Source of the DNA: Parapedobacter sp. SGR-10
Lineage (GTDB): Bacteria; Bacteroidota; Bacteroidia; Sphingobacteriales; Sphingobacteriaceae
Direction of reading: 5' to 3'
DNA: 41,205 nt
NCBI RefSeq assembly: GCF_011030405.1
Contig: NZ_JAAJTJ010000032.1
Coordinates: 1-41,205 of the forward strand
How positions within the stretch are numbered: position 1 is the stretch's first letter; the number at the start of each line of letters is the position of its first letter. Shown piece by piece: positions 16,675-24,859 of this stretch. The notes beneath the pieces were generated by a model that saw nothing but the letters and a program-made list of their open reading frames with translations, did no database searches and was not told the origin of the DNA. A program made the translations under genes and the position numbers.

Positions 16675-18375
16675 TTAATATCGTATTCCTTTGATATTTA
16701 ATTGCAAATTCTTCTTTCCTCTCCAACTATTCTCTTCTACAACATAACATATATCAAAAGGTTTGCCGCTATTGATATAATCAATATGCTCGGCCTGACC
16801 AAAAGCGATACACTCAAACAGTGGAGATTCATTTTGGCTAACATTGAATTTCAAATGGTTATTGCCCACAATAATGGCTTTGCCATGAGGAACGACCTGT
16901 CTGCTCAAAAATATAGGTGTTTCATTGCCGGGTCCAAAAGGCTCGAATTGTCGCAGGATACGATATAGTTTACTATCGATATCCTGTAAAGGGATTTCCA
17001 GTTCGATGGAAATTTCCTGTTGCAACATCTCAGGTTTGATGTTCCTCTGCACAACATCTTCGAATTTAGCTTGAAAAAGAGAGATATTTTCTTCCTTCAT
17101 CGTCAATCCTGCGGCATACTTATGTCCCCCGAATTGTTCCAGCAATTCACTACACTCGCTTAATGCCTCATAAAGGTCAAAGCCGAGCACCGAACGAGCC
17201 GATCCGGCAACATGTCCATTTGTACGAGTCAATATGATAGTTGGCCGATAATATTTCTCGGTCAACCGTGAAGCAACGATGCCGATGACTCCTTTATGCC
17301 AATTGGATTTGTAAAGTACGGTAGATTTACGTGCAATATTAGCTTCGTCATTGTCGATCAGTGCAAGTGCCTCTTCGGTGATGCGCAAGTCAAAATCCTT
17401 TCGAATATTATTTTGATCGTCTACGGACAACGAATAATTGGACGCCTCGTCAATAGTCTTTGCAATGAGTAGCTCTACTGCATCTTTAGCATGATCTATC
17501 CGTCCGGCCGCATTGATTCGCGGTCCTATCTGAAAGACAATATCATTGATCGAAAACACACCCGACTTGTTATTGGATAGTTTGATCAGGGCCTGAAGGC
17601 CTATACTGGGGTTTGAATTGAGTTTCTTCAATCCAAAATGCGCCAAAACTCGGTTCTCCCCTGTAATAGGCACAATATCCGAAGCAATGCTTACAGCGAC
17701 CAGATCGAGATATTGATAGAGCAATCCCGAATCCATATTGTTCTTTTTGACGAATGCCTCGATGATCTTAAAACCTATGCCACAGCCCGAAAGCTCCTTG
17801 TAAGGATACATACAATCCTGACGTTTGGGATCCAAAACAGCAATAGCCTGAGGAAGTTGCTCGCCCGGAAAGTGATGGTCACCGACAATGAAATCTACTC
17901 CGCGGGTATTGGCATAAGCTATTTTAGAGATGGCCTTGATACCGCAGTCCAACGCAATAATCAACGAGAAGCCATTGTCAGCAGCGTAATCTATTCCTTG
18001 TGTAGAAATGCCATACCCCTCTGCATAGCGATCCGGAACATAGAATTCGATGCGGGAGTGAAAGGCACGAAAAAAACTATAGACGACGGCTACTGCCGTG
18101 GTTCCATCTACATCATAATCGCCATAGATCAGAATCTTTTCATTGTTGCCGATGGCCTTTTCGATACGTGCTATAGCCTTGTCCATATCCTTCATCAGGA
18201 ATGGATCGTGCAGATCCTCCAAGCTAGGTCTGAAAAATGCCCGAGACTGTTCGAAAGATTCGATACTCCTATTGACCAATAACTCCGCAACAATCGGCCT
18301 AGTTCCTAATGCAGATTGTAGCTTTTTTACCTTTTCAATATCGTTTTTTGGTTTTAGGACCCACCTTTTTTGCAT
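16675..18375 (-). CDS. recJ: Single-stranded-DNA-specific exonuclease RecJ
   Basis: RecJ degrades single-stranded DNA 5' to 3' in recombination and mismatch repair in the cytoplasm. The 566-residue protein shows the DHH-family motifs in order: YGDYDVDG at 84-91, ALDCGIKA at 141-148, GDHH at 165-168, then the DHHA1 motif GGHKYAAG near 415, and a C-terminal OB-like domain. The length is normal. It appears to be the first gene of a recJ-lptB-GH3 group. An inverted repeat lies just before its ATG. The assignment is firm. Confidence 0.95.
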   Translation of the reverse strand: MQKRWVLKPKNDIEKVKKLQSALGTRPIVAELLVNRSIESFEQSRAFFRPSLEDLHDPFLMKDMDKAIARIEKAIGNNEKILIYGDYDVDGTTAVAVVYSFFRAFHSRIEFYVPDRYAEGYGISTQGIDYAADNGFSLIIALDCGIKAISKIAYANTRGVDFIVGDHHFPGEQLPQAIAVLDPKRQDCMYPYKELSGCGIGFKIIEAFVKKNNMDSGLLYQYLDLVAVSIASDIVPITGENRVLAHFGLKKLNSNPSIGLQALIKLSNNKSGVFSINDIVFQIGPRINAAGRIDHAKDAVELLIAKTIDEASNYSLSVDDQNNIRKDFDLRITEEALALIDNDEANIARKSTVLYKSNWHKGVIGIVASRLTEKYYRPTIILTRTNGHVAGSARSVLGFDLYEALSECSELLEQFGGHKYAAGLTMKEENISLFQAKFEDVVQRNIKPEMLQQEISIELEIPLQDIDSKLYRILRQFEPFGPGNETPIFLSRQVVPHGKAIIVGNNHLKFNVSQNESPLFECIAFGQAEHIDYINSGKPFDICYVVEENSWRGKKNLQLNIKGIRY

Positions 18376-18378
18376 ATC

Positions 18379-18402
18379 TTTACGGCACTATTTACCCGTA
18401 AA
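18379..18402. promoter_or_regulatory. 7-bp inverted repeat immediately upstream of recJ
   Basis: TTTACGG (18379-18385) and CCGTAAA (18396-18402) are perfect complements with a 10-base loop. In the minus-strand mRNA this would be a hairpin 3 bases before the recJ ATG, able to limit ribosome access. It could equally be a DNA operator or a chance repeat. Confidence 0.3.
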
Positions 18403-18492
18403 TATACAGTTTTACAGGTATAGTATCCTAATCTGGCAGATGTGTATTTACTGCGATTTGGCATAACTCTCATATTTACAACACAATAAAAG

Positions 18493-19275
18493 ATGATACA
18501 GGCACACTCTCTTTTTGAAGGCTCTTTTTCCGTCGATAGCAGCAAAAAATTTATTCCTTTTGACCCACAAAAAGACGACCCCAAAGACAGGCCCGGCTCT
18601 TTGTTTGTGCATGTACACCCATTTTTGATCGAGACTAGTAGTGGCCTGGTTTTGTGCGATACGGGACTTGGATTGCGGACAGCCGATGACGAGCTTCTCA
18701 TTCACCATAACATCAAAAAACTGGGATTTGAAGTGGAAGAAATCAAGTACGTACTCATGTCCCACCTACACAGGGACCATACAGGAGGAATGGTTGATTT
18801 TGGCCAGGGAGCAGGCCGAGTCGCCTTTCCGGATGCGGAGTATATCGTGCAACAAGGAGAATGGGAATACGCTTACAGTGGTGCGTCGACCTCCTATGAT
18901 ACGGCCATTCTGGATGTATTGCAGCGCAGTGGAAATCTCACCTTGGTAGAAGGAGAAGGGGCAGTCAATCATGAGATCGGCTATGTGCTCAACGGAGGGC
19001 ATACCCCCTACCATCAGGCCTTCCATATCCAAACAGGCGGAGAACATTTCTTCTTCGGAGGGGACGTCCTGCCCGAACCGGAGGAACTCTTTAAGAATTT
19101 TATTGCCAAATATGATTATGATGGGCGCCTAGCCAGAGACCTCCGACTCCAATATTGGGAAAAGGGGGCACCGGAGGGATGGGTATATCTGTTTTATCAT
19201 GCAAAGACCATTGCTATAGGCAGGCCAGAAATAAAAGAAGACGGTAATTATAAATTGATAGATGCAAAGAGTTAA
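18493..19275 (+). CDS. Metallo-beta-lactamase-fold hydrolase
   Basis: The 260-residue protein has the zinc-binding motif SHLHRDHTGG (His91, His93, Asp95, His96), a further His170 in GGHTPYHQ and Asp191 in FGGDVLP, so the dinuclear metal site looks complete. No signal peptide is seen, so it is probably cytoplasmic. The arrangement resembles the lactonase/quorum-quencher and related hydrolase branch of the fold, but the substrate cannot be read from sequence. It is divergent from recJ and stands alone before a strong hairpin that overlaps its last codons. Confidence 0.85.
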   Translation: MIQAHSLFEGSFSVDSSKKFIPFDPQKDDPKDRPGSLFVHVHPFLIETSSGLVLCDTGLGLRTADDELLIHHNIKKLGFEVEEIKYVLMSHLHRDHTGGMVDFGQGAGRVAFPDAEYIVQQGEWEYAYSGASTSYDTAILDVLQRSGNLTLVEGEGAVNHEIGYVLNGGHTPYHQAFHIQTGGEHFFFGGDVLPEPEELFKNFIAKYDYDGRLARDLRLQYWEKGAPEGWVYLFYHAKTIAIGRPEIKEDGNYKLIDAKS

Positions 19276-19304
19276 AGGCTTTCAGCCTTTAACTCTTTGC
19301 ATCT
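19260..19304 (+). terminator. 21-bp perfect hairpin containing the end of the hydrolase gene
   Basis: Arms 19260-19280 (starting AGATGCAAAGAG) and 19284-19304 are exact reverse complements with a three-base TTC loop. The left arm includes the last four sense codons and the TAA stop. An AT-rich ATTTATTT tract follows at 19313-19320. It probably terminates or stabilises the hydrolase mRNA. Confidence 0.75.
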
Positions 19305-19327
19305 ATGCATAAATTTATTTAAGTTTG
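19296..19327 (+). promoter_or_regulatory. Bacteroidota-type promoter for the antiporter pair
   Basis: A -33 box TTTG (19296-19299) and a perfect -7 box TAAGTTTG (19320-19327) are separated by 20 bases, matching the TTTG/TANNTTTG consensus. The start of transcription should lie near 19334, about 33 bases before the khtT-like ATG. The -33 box lies inside the right arm of the preceding terminator hairpin. Confidence 0.6.
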
Positions 19328-19366
19328 TTAAGCTTCATACTGAGTATTCATCAAAACATATAAATC

Positions 19367-19846
19367 ATGTCGATAGTTAGAGAAAGTGATCTAATTGGAA
19401 TTGGCAAAAAGTATCAGATCGAAACAGATGCAGGCGATAACATGGTTATCGTCATCCATGATGATGGTCGCAGAGAACTATACCGCCGGGATGACGAGGA
19501 CAATGAGACACATTGCGTGATGACTCTTTCCGATGAGGAGTCAAGGCAAATGGCTGGTATTTTGGGGGGGTTGTCCTACAAACCCAAAGCTTTGGAAACC
19601 ATCGAGGTTGCCCTGGATGATCTACGTATAGAGTGGTACAAGGTCGGTCCTTCCAACGATGGGGTAAACAAAAGCATTGGCGAGCTAGAAGTCAGACAGC
19701 GAACAGGTGCTTCTATCATCGCAGCTATTCGGGATGACGAAACGATCATCAACCCTGGGCCAGATTACGTTATCCGCCCTGGCGTGACATTGGTTATCGC
19801 CGGTAAACAGAAAAACATCAAACTTTTAAAAGAAATATTGATATAG
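19367..19846 (+). CDS. KhtT-like TrkA-C (RCK_C) regulatory subunit of a cation:proton antiporter
   Basis: The 159-residue soluble protein has a short N-terminal domain (about 1-70) and a C-terminal RCK_C/TrkA_C domain (about 75-159, with EWYKVGPSNDGVNKSIGELEVRQRTGASIIAAIR and later VIRPGVTLVIAGK). Bacillus subtilis KhtT has the same design and gates the KhtU K+/H+ antiporter, responding to pH and nucleotide ligands. The adjacent gene, 9 bases downstream, encodes the transporter, so the two act as a pair. The signal sensed here is not evident. Confidence 0.83.
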   Translation: MSIVRESDLIGIGKKYQIETDAGDNMVIVIHDDGRRELYRRDDEDNETHCVMTLSDEESRQMAGILGGLSYKPKALETIEVALDDLRIEWYKVGPSNDGVNKSIGELEVRQRTGASIIAAIRDDETIINPGPDYVIRPGVTLVIAGKQKNIKLLKEILI

Positions 19847-19855
19847 GAAGATAGC

Positions 19856-21160
19856 ATGTCGCATATTATAATTTTAGAAATAGGTATAGCTGTTTTATTA
19901 GTTGCCCTTGTGGGCCTGCTTGCAAATCGCTTACGCTTTTCGGTTATTCCATTTTTTATTATTATCGGCATGCTGCTAGGCAACGAACAATACCCTGATT
20001 TTGTTGCCAACTTACTCGCCCAAACAAACAATCCATCGCTTACTGATGGATTCAAAGGTGTTTGGAAATTCTTTACATTTACGGAAAGCAAACCCTTCAT
20101 TGAGTTTATGGGACGTTTGGGTGTCCTATTCCTCTTGTTCTATCTAGGATTGGAATTCTCGGTCGGAAGGCTGCTCAAATCCGGCAAATCCATTGTAACT
20201 GGCGGCGTTCTTTATGTCATTATCAATTTTGTTTCGGGTATATTGATCGGGTGGCTGATGGATTTACCATTCAAGGAATTGATGGTACTCTGCGGTCTGA
20301 TGACTAGTTCGTCCACAGCCATAGTAGCCAAGGTCTTGACAGATCTGAAGCGTACGGCCAATCCGGAAACAGAGGTCATCATGGGCATGATCATGTTTGA
20401 CGATCTGTTCATTGCCATGCACATATCCTTCCTCTCGGGATTGATATTGACAGGGGGAACCTCCTTTGGAGCAGTTTTGGGAACATCCTTAATGGCCTTA
20501 GGCTTTATCCTTGCATTCTTGTTTTTAGGAAGAAAGCTTATTCCTTTCATCGATCGGTTACTGCATGAAAAAACTTCTGAGCTTTTTATACTCATTATCT
20601 TCAGTTCACTGTTTGTAATAGCAGGTTTTTCTGAAACGATACATGTAGCCGAAGCGATCGGCGCACTGATGGCGGGTCTCGTATTTGCCGATTCAAAATA
20701 TATCAAGAAGATAGAAGCTATGGTGTTGCCTTACAAGGATTTTTTCGGTGCTATGTTCTTCTTTAGCTTCGGTCTCTCCATCGACATCTATTCACTGGGC
20801 GGAGCAATAGGTTGGGCTACCCTAGCAGCCGTGGTGACTGTATTGGGCAATGTAGCATCGGGTTACTTTGCCGCCTATTTTTCTAAGCTGAAGCCCAAGG
20901 CCTCCTTCGACATCGGTTTGACTTTGTCTGCACGGGGCGAATTCTCGATTATCATGGCCAATATCGGCAAAGCAGGAGGATTATTGCCCGTCATACAGTC
21001 GTTTGTGGTGGTATATGTATTGATTTTGTCCATTATCTCTCCTTTGTTGACCAAGGAGTCCCGAAATATTTGGAATCTATTGTTTGGAAAAGAAAAAGTA
21101 GCCGCCAAACCGAAAAAGACGTTGGAAGATCTGGAAGCAGAGGCCGCTCAAAACGAGTAG
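19856..21160 (+). CDS. KhtU/KefB-type CPA2 cation:proton antiporter
   Basis: The 434-residue protein has about twelve hydrophobic segments and CPA2 signatures: LANRLRFSVIPFFIIIGMLLG at the first helices, FLLFYLGLEFSVGRL, MTSSSTAIVAKVLTDL and MIMFDDLFIAMHISFLSG with the transport Asp pair region. It also has GLTLSARGEFSIIMANIGKAGG. It lacks its own RCK domain, which is supplied by the preceding khtT-like gene. It likely exchanges K+ (or Na+) for protons at the inner membrane. GGAAG just before the ATG is a rare clear Shine-Dalgarno-like site here. The stop codon lies in a 24-bp palindrome. Confidence 0.87.
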   Translation: MSHIIILEIGIAVLLVALVGLLANRLRFSVIPFFIIIGMLLGNEQYPDFVANLLAQTNNPSLTDGFKGVWKFFTFTESKPFIEFMGRLGVLFLLFYLGLEFSVGRLLKSGKSIVTGGVLYVIINFVSGILIGWLMDLPFKELMVLCGLMTSSSTAIVAKVLTDLKRTANPETEVIMGMIMFDDLFIAMHISFLSGLILTGGTSFGAVLGTSLMALGFILAFLFLGRKLIPFIDRLLHEKTSELFILIIFSSLFVIAGFSETIHVAEAIGALMAGLVFADSKYIKKIEAMVLPYKDFFGAMFFFSFGLSIDIYSLGGAIGWATLAAVVTVLGNVASGYFAAYFSKLKPKASFDIGLTLSARGEFSIIMANIGKAGGLLPVIQSFVVVYVLILSIISPLLTKESRNIWNLLFGKEKVAAKPKKTLEDLEAEAAQNE

Positions 21161-21180
21161 AGACGTTGCAACGTCTCTAC
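21157..21180. terminator. 24-bp perfect palindrome containing both convergent stop codons
   Basis: GTAGAGACGTTG is followed directly by its exact reverse complement. The TAG of the antiporter gene (21158-21160) and the TAG of the convergent nitrilase gene (21177-21179 on minus) occupy symmetric places in the arms. It should form a hairpin in both transcripts. There is no U-run. The GTAGAGAC/GTCTCTAC core recurs in the hairpin at 11163-11188. Confidence 0.7.
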
Positions 21181-21953
21181 ATGATAGAAAATTTATCTGC
21201 ATCTTTCAAGAAAGGAAACTGTTCCCTAGCTCTTTCCAGATCCTTGGGTTGGAGTGTAAATGTATATAGATCTTCATCTTCGGGCTTGTAATAGACCACG
21301 TCTCCAACAGGAGAAATACACATAGATCCTCCTGAATAATACACCTCATTCCCATCATGTCCTACCCTATTGACACCAATCACAAAAGCTTGGTTTTCGA
21401 TAGCCCGGGCAGGTATCAAGGTTCTCCAATGGGCAGATCGCTTATCCGGCCAACTGGCAATATATACCAAAAGGTCATATCCCTCTACGTGATTGCGGCT
21501 CCATACAGGGAAACGTAGATCATAGCAGATCATCGGACAGATCTTCCAACCTTTGAGCTGAAGCATAATACGGGAATTGCCAGACGTAAAAACCTCGTTC
21601 TCTCCGGCCATTCCAAACAAATGACGTTTGTCGTAATGTACATAACTGCCATCCGGAGACATCCATACAAACCTATTGTAATACCTACCTTCCTCTTCGA
21701 TAATAAGCGATCCTGCGACTATACATTCATATGTTTTGGCGGTCTCGTACATCCACTGTACCGTCGTACCGTCCATCTTTTCGGCACACTTTTCCACATT
21801 CATGGTAAAACCTGTATTAAACATCTCAGGAAGCAATATCAAATCTGTCTTTTCTTTCAATGCCGACAACCGCAGGCTTAAGTTTGGCAGGTTCTTTTCG
21901 ACATTTTCCCAGAATAAGTAAGCTTGAAACAATGTGATTTTTATGGGCTCCAT
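21177..21953 (-). CDS. Nitrilase-superfamily omega-amidase (Nit2/YafV type)
   Basis: The 258-residue protein has the full catalytic triad: Glu43 (LLPEMFNTGF), Lys109 (YDKRHLFGMAGE) and Cys143 (ICYDLRFPVWSRN). The sequence around these residues matches YafV/Nit2 proteins, which hydrolyse alpha-ketoglutaramate and alpha-ketosuccinamate in metabolite repair. It is cytoplasmic, with a length normal for the family. It lies 68 bases downstream of the polyprenyl synthase gene on the same strand and may be cotranscribed with it. Confidence 0.88.
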   Translation of the reverse strand: MEPIKITLFQAYLFWENVEKNLPNLSLRLSALKEKTDLILLPEMFNTGFTMNVEKCAEKMDGTTVQWMYETAKTYECIVAGSLIIEEEGRYYNRFVWMSPDGSYVHYDKRHLFGMAGENEVFTSGNSRIMLQLKGWKICPMICYDLRFPVWSRNHVEGYDLLVYIASWPDKRSAHWRTLIPARAIENQAFVIGVNRVGHDGNEVYYSGGSMCISPVGDVVYYKPEDEDLYTFTLQPKDLERAREQFPFLKDADKFSIM

Positions 21954-22021
21954 GAGAAATCCTATACTATTTTCTTACCAAGGTAATAAAATAAAACCTA
22001 AAAACAACAGGAAAACTATCT

Positions 22022-22999
22022 TTATTGTTTTCTATGCATTAGCCGATCAGCCAGTTCGTACAGCGCTACCTTACGTGCCGCAGCGACCTCCACAGCATCC
22101 AAATTGCTATAAGCCAATTGGGTATAACGCTGCTTTATTTCATCTGCTCTTTGCTGGATAGCGTACTTCATATACAGGCTTTTCATCTCTGCAATTTTTC
22201 TGTCTGCCTCTTTCTCCCCCAAATCTAGCAGATTTTTGAAATACGATCTATCTTCTTCTTGCAGGTTATCCCGCAACAAAATATGCAGAATCGTTTTTTT
22301 ATTGACAATAATATCTCCGCCTATCTGCTTACCAAAAGCTTCCATACTTCCAAAGGCATCCAAAATATCATCCTGCAACTGAAAGGCAATGCCTAGATGC
22401 ACACCAAAATTGTAAAGCTTTGCCCTATTCTCTATGGAAGCCTCAGCGATGACAGCACCCATTTCCAAAGCACCTCCGATCAGTACCGAAGTTTTCAAGC
22501 GGATCATCTCGATATATTCCTCCTTTCGGATATGATCCAGCTCTTCAAAATCCATATCCAATTGTTGTCCTTCACACACTTCCAAAGCCACCCGATTGAA
22601 CACCCGCAGCAATTCGGGGATAAGATGAGGTGGGCATTGCGCCAATTGTTCATAAGCTTTGACCAACAAAGCATCGCCCGAAAGGATAGCGACATTGTCA
22701 TTCCACTTTTGATGGATAGTCTGCTGTCCTCTTCGCAAAGGAGCCTTATCCATGATGTCGTCATGGATGAGCGAAAAATTATGAAAATACTCTATTGCTA
22801 CGGATGCCGGTAAGGCGTGCTCCATATTCTCAAGGCCAAATAAGTCAGCACCCAACAACACCAATAAAGGACGAATACGCTTGCCCGACAGATTTAGGAT
22901 ATAGTCTATAGGGGCATACAGATTTTCCGGAGACTTGGGCAAATCTCTACGTGCCAATCGTTCACTTATTTTTTCAGCATATATCTCGTTTACGTACAT
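22022..22999 (-). CDS. Polyprenyl (probably short-chain) diphosphate synthase
   Basis: This 325-residue trans-prenyltransferase condenses isopentenyl diphosphate onto allylic diphosphates. GKRIRP is at 39-44, the first Asp-rich motif DDIMD at 80-84 followed by RRG, and the second motif DDILD at 210-214 in FQLQDDILDAFG. A Phe at position 75, five residues before the first motif, is the kind of bulky residue that limits chain length in characterised short-chain enzymes, suggesting a C15-C20 product. A carotenoid or quinone precursor role is possible. Exact chain length is not determined by sequence alone. Confidence 0.88.
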   Translation of the reverse strand: MYVNEIYAEKISERLARRDLPKSPENLYAPIDYILNLSGKRIRPLLVLLGADLFGLENMEHALPASVAIEYFHNFSLIHDDIMDKAPLRRGQQTIHQKWNDNVAILSGDALLVKAYEQLAQCPPHLIPELLRVFNRVALEVCEGQQLDMDFEELDHIRKEEYIEMIRLKTSVLIGGALEMGAVIAEASIENRAKLYNFGVHLGIAFQLQDDILDAFGSMEAFGKQIGGDIIVNKKTILHILLRDNLQEEDRSYFKNLLDLGEKEADRKIAEMKSLYMKYAIQQRADEIKQRYTQLAYSNLDAVEVAAARKVALYELADRLMHRKQ

Positions 23000-23073
23000 G
23001 CTTGCTAAGATAAGTATTAAATTTTAGCAATTCTTTTCATCTAAAGGAATGCCAGCCAAAAATCTTAATTTTG

Positions 23074-23166
23074 TAGAGAAAGGTTTAGTATAGGACCCTC
23101 TACTATCCTTAGTGTTGAGCGAAGTGGTCACTAAGAGATTGTTTAAATTTTATTTAAACCTTTTTT
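23074..23166 (+). ncRNA. Candidate small RNA with own promoter box and terminator
   Basis: A perfect TANNTTTG box, TAATTTTG, lies at 23066-23073 on plus, 600 bases from the next plus-strand gene. Downstream come a possible weak stem TAGTA/TACTA (23086-23105), a 7-bp hairpin CTTAGTG (23108-23114) with CACTAAG (23129-23135), and a hairpin GTTTAAAT-TTT-ATTTAAAC (23141-23159) followed by C and six Ts. That is a complete short transcription unit of roughly 90 bases with no reading frame. No good -33 box is seen, so this is a candidate only. Confidence 0.35.
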
Positions 23167-23167
23167 C

Positions 23168-23320
23168 GTCATGTTGAGCGGAGCAAAGCGAAGCCGACTG
23201 CGCAAGCAGGCATCAGGGACGTGTTGGTGCATGTGGGGCTGATGCAACAATACATCTCATCTAAACGGGTATTAGCCATGATGAGATTCTTCCGCTCCAC
23301 TTCGTTCCGGTCAGAATGAC
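23168..23320. repeat. REP-like interspersed element, copy 1
   Basis: It begins GTCATGTTGAGCGGAGC and ends with the near-inverse TTCCGGTCAGAATGAC, the form typical of interspersed palindromic repeats in Bacteroidota genomes. The centre (about 23195-23285) is not part of the arms. A decayed piece, GTTGAGCGAAGTGG, lies just upstream at 23114-23127. Confidence 0.65.
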
Positions 23321-23524
23321 AATAATATTATTGTTTTTAAACGGCTTCTAAAGATTCGACAATGACACAGGTAATCTCCGGACAACCTGTTATGAATGAA
23401 GTCAGAAGACTCCTATTTCATTTGTAAAGTCCGTAGAAAACCTACGGAACGCTACGGACAGTAAAGGGTTTAAAAATATCATGTACTGAAAGAAAAGGCG
23501 ATTATATACTTTAGTAACCAACTC

Positions 23525-23624
23525 GTCATTTCGACGAAGAATGAGGAGAAATCTATGGTTGAACAGGGTTAATCCCCTACTTGGCCATAGATTTCTCTTC
23601 GTCGTATCTCCTCATCGAAAGGAC
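23525..23624. repeat. Long palindromic interspersed element, copy 2
   Basis: It starts GTCATTTCGACGAAG and ends TCGAAAGGAC. The inner arms GAGAAATCTATGG (23546-23558) and CCATAGATTTCTC (23585-23597) are perfect 13-bp complements with a 26-base loop. It is related in style to the element at 23168-23320. Confidence 0.65.
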
Positions 23625-23671
23625 GGCAAAGTTTGGTTAAAAGAAATGTATAATTACCAAAGAAAAAATTA

Positions 23672-23679
23672 TATGTTTG
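23672..23679 (+). promoter_or_regulatory. -7 promoter box of the glycosyltransferase gene
   Basis: TATGTTTG is a perfect TANNTTTG match 16 bases before the ATG at 23696, implying a very short leader. No good TTTG -33 box was found at the usual distance. Confidence 0.45.
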
Positions 23680-23695
23680 CAAGAGACATCATGAC

Positions 23696-24859
23696 ATGCG
23701 GATACTGATCGTACATAATTTTTATCAACACCACGGTGGAGAAGATGTCGTTTTTGAGCAGGAAATGAAGTTACTCGCTACACGGCATGATGTAAAATCA
23801 GTTCGGCTTCGCAATAAAAAAGGATGGAAAGGCGTATTGCAATACCTGTTTTATCCATGGAATATCTTTTCTGCCCAAAAGGTTCTTAAAGAAGTCAAAT
23901 CATTCGCCCCAGATATCGTCCATGTGCACAATACGCATTACGCTATCGGCCCCTTGTTATTCAGAAGTCTTTACAAGCGAAAGGTTCCTGTCGTTCAGAC
24001 GCTGCACAATTTTCGTATCCTAGATCCATCTGCTATACTTTTTCACAAAGGAAAAGTATTTACAGATACCATAACAAAAGAGTTCCCATGGAAATCTGTT
24101 CGCAACAAGGTTCTGGATAATTCATGGATAAAAACGTTTTTAACAGCTTTTACTTATTATTTTCATAAAAAAATAGGCACTTGGCAACACGTAGATAAGT
24201 TTTTGGTTTTTTCTGAATTTGCCAAAGGACTGCTTTTACAATCCTCTCTCCGACTGGCTTCTAATCAAATAGCCGTCAAGCCAAACTTTGTCTACCCAAT
24301 AGTACAGCAAACAGCGCACACAAGAGAAAATTACTTTGTGTACATTGGACGGCTATCTGTCGAAAAAGGGATCACCCCTATGTTGGAAGCATTTGCCGAA
24401 TCGGGCCTCGTACTGAAGATTTATGGCACCGGCCCCCTGCAGGATACCGTAAAAAAGTATGTACACCTGCATACCAACATTGAATACTATGGATTTCAGC
24501 CTAAAGAAGTGCTACATGAGACGCTATCTTGCAGCCAAGCACTGATCATGCCATCTGTCTGTTTTGAAGGCATGCCCATGACCATATTGGACGCGTTCGC
24601 AAGCGGCACACCCGTGATTGCTTCTAAGATCGGTATTCTCAGTGAAATGGTACAGCCGGGAAAAAATGGGCTACATATAGAGCCGAATGACAAAAATAGC
24701 CTTATACAAGCGTTGTACAACTGGCAATATCTACGCTTAGAGGAAAAGAAACAGATGTCCGAAAATTGTAAAAATGAATATTGGGAAAAATATTCCCCCG
24801 AAAAAAACGTATCCTTGTTAGAGCGTATCTATCAGGAAGTCAAAATAAATCAACAATGA
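23696..24859 (+). CDS. GT4-family glycosyltransferase
   Basis: The 387-residue protein has the GT-B fold signatures of family GT4: an N-terminal MRILIVHNFYQHHGGEDVV with the Gly-rich acceptor loop, DIVHVHNTH and HNFRIL in the first half. VYIGRLSVEKG opens the donor-binding half, and SVCFEGMPMTILDAFASGTPVIAS contains the nucleotide-sugar site. No signal peptide or membrane helix is seen, so it is probably cytoplasmic or peripherally membrane-bound, adding a sugar to a surface glycan. No other polysaccharide genes are nearby, so donor and acceptor are unknown. Its TGA overlaps the ATG of the next gene by ATGA. Confidence 0.87.
   Translation: MRILIVHNFYQHHGGEDVVFEQEMKLLATRHDVKSVRLRNKKGWKGVLQYLFYPWNIFSAQKVLKEVKSFAPDIVHVHNTHYAIGPLLFRSLYKRKVPVVQTLHNFRILDPSAILFHKGKVFTDTITKEFPWKSVRNKVLDNSWIKTFLTAFTYYFHKKIGTWQHVDKFLVFSEFAKGLLLQSSLRLASNQIAVKPNFVYPIVQQTAHTRENYFVYIGRLSVEKGITPMLEAFAESGLVLKIYGTGPLQDTVKKYVHLHTNIEYYGFQPKEVLHETLSCSQALIMPSVCFEGMPMTILDAFASGTPVIASKIGILSEMVQPGKNGLHIEPNDKNSLIQALYNWQYLRLEEKKQMSENCKNEYWEKYSPEKNVSLLERIYQEVKINQQ

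Larger units (their letters stand above)
23000..23695. other. Repeat-rich intergenic region without protein genes
   Basis: About 700 bases between divergent genes. From left to right it holds a perfect -7 box, a possible small RNA ending in a terminator-like hairpin (23074-23166), a REP-like element (23168-23320), GC-poor sequence with CCGTAG/CTACGG words near 23432-23459, and a second palindromic element (23525-23624). The glycosyltransferase promoter follows. No reading frame here looks like a protein. Confidence 0.6.

Noticed and set aside
17638..18282. A 214-residue plus-strand open frame inside recJ
   Set aside because: It is fully antisense to recJ catalytic motifs and has no domain of its own.
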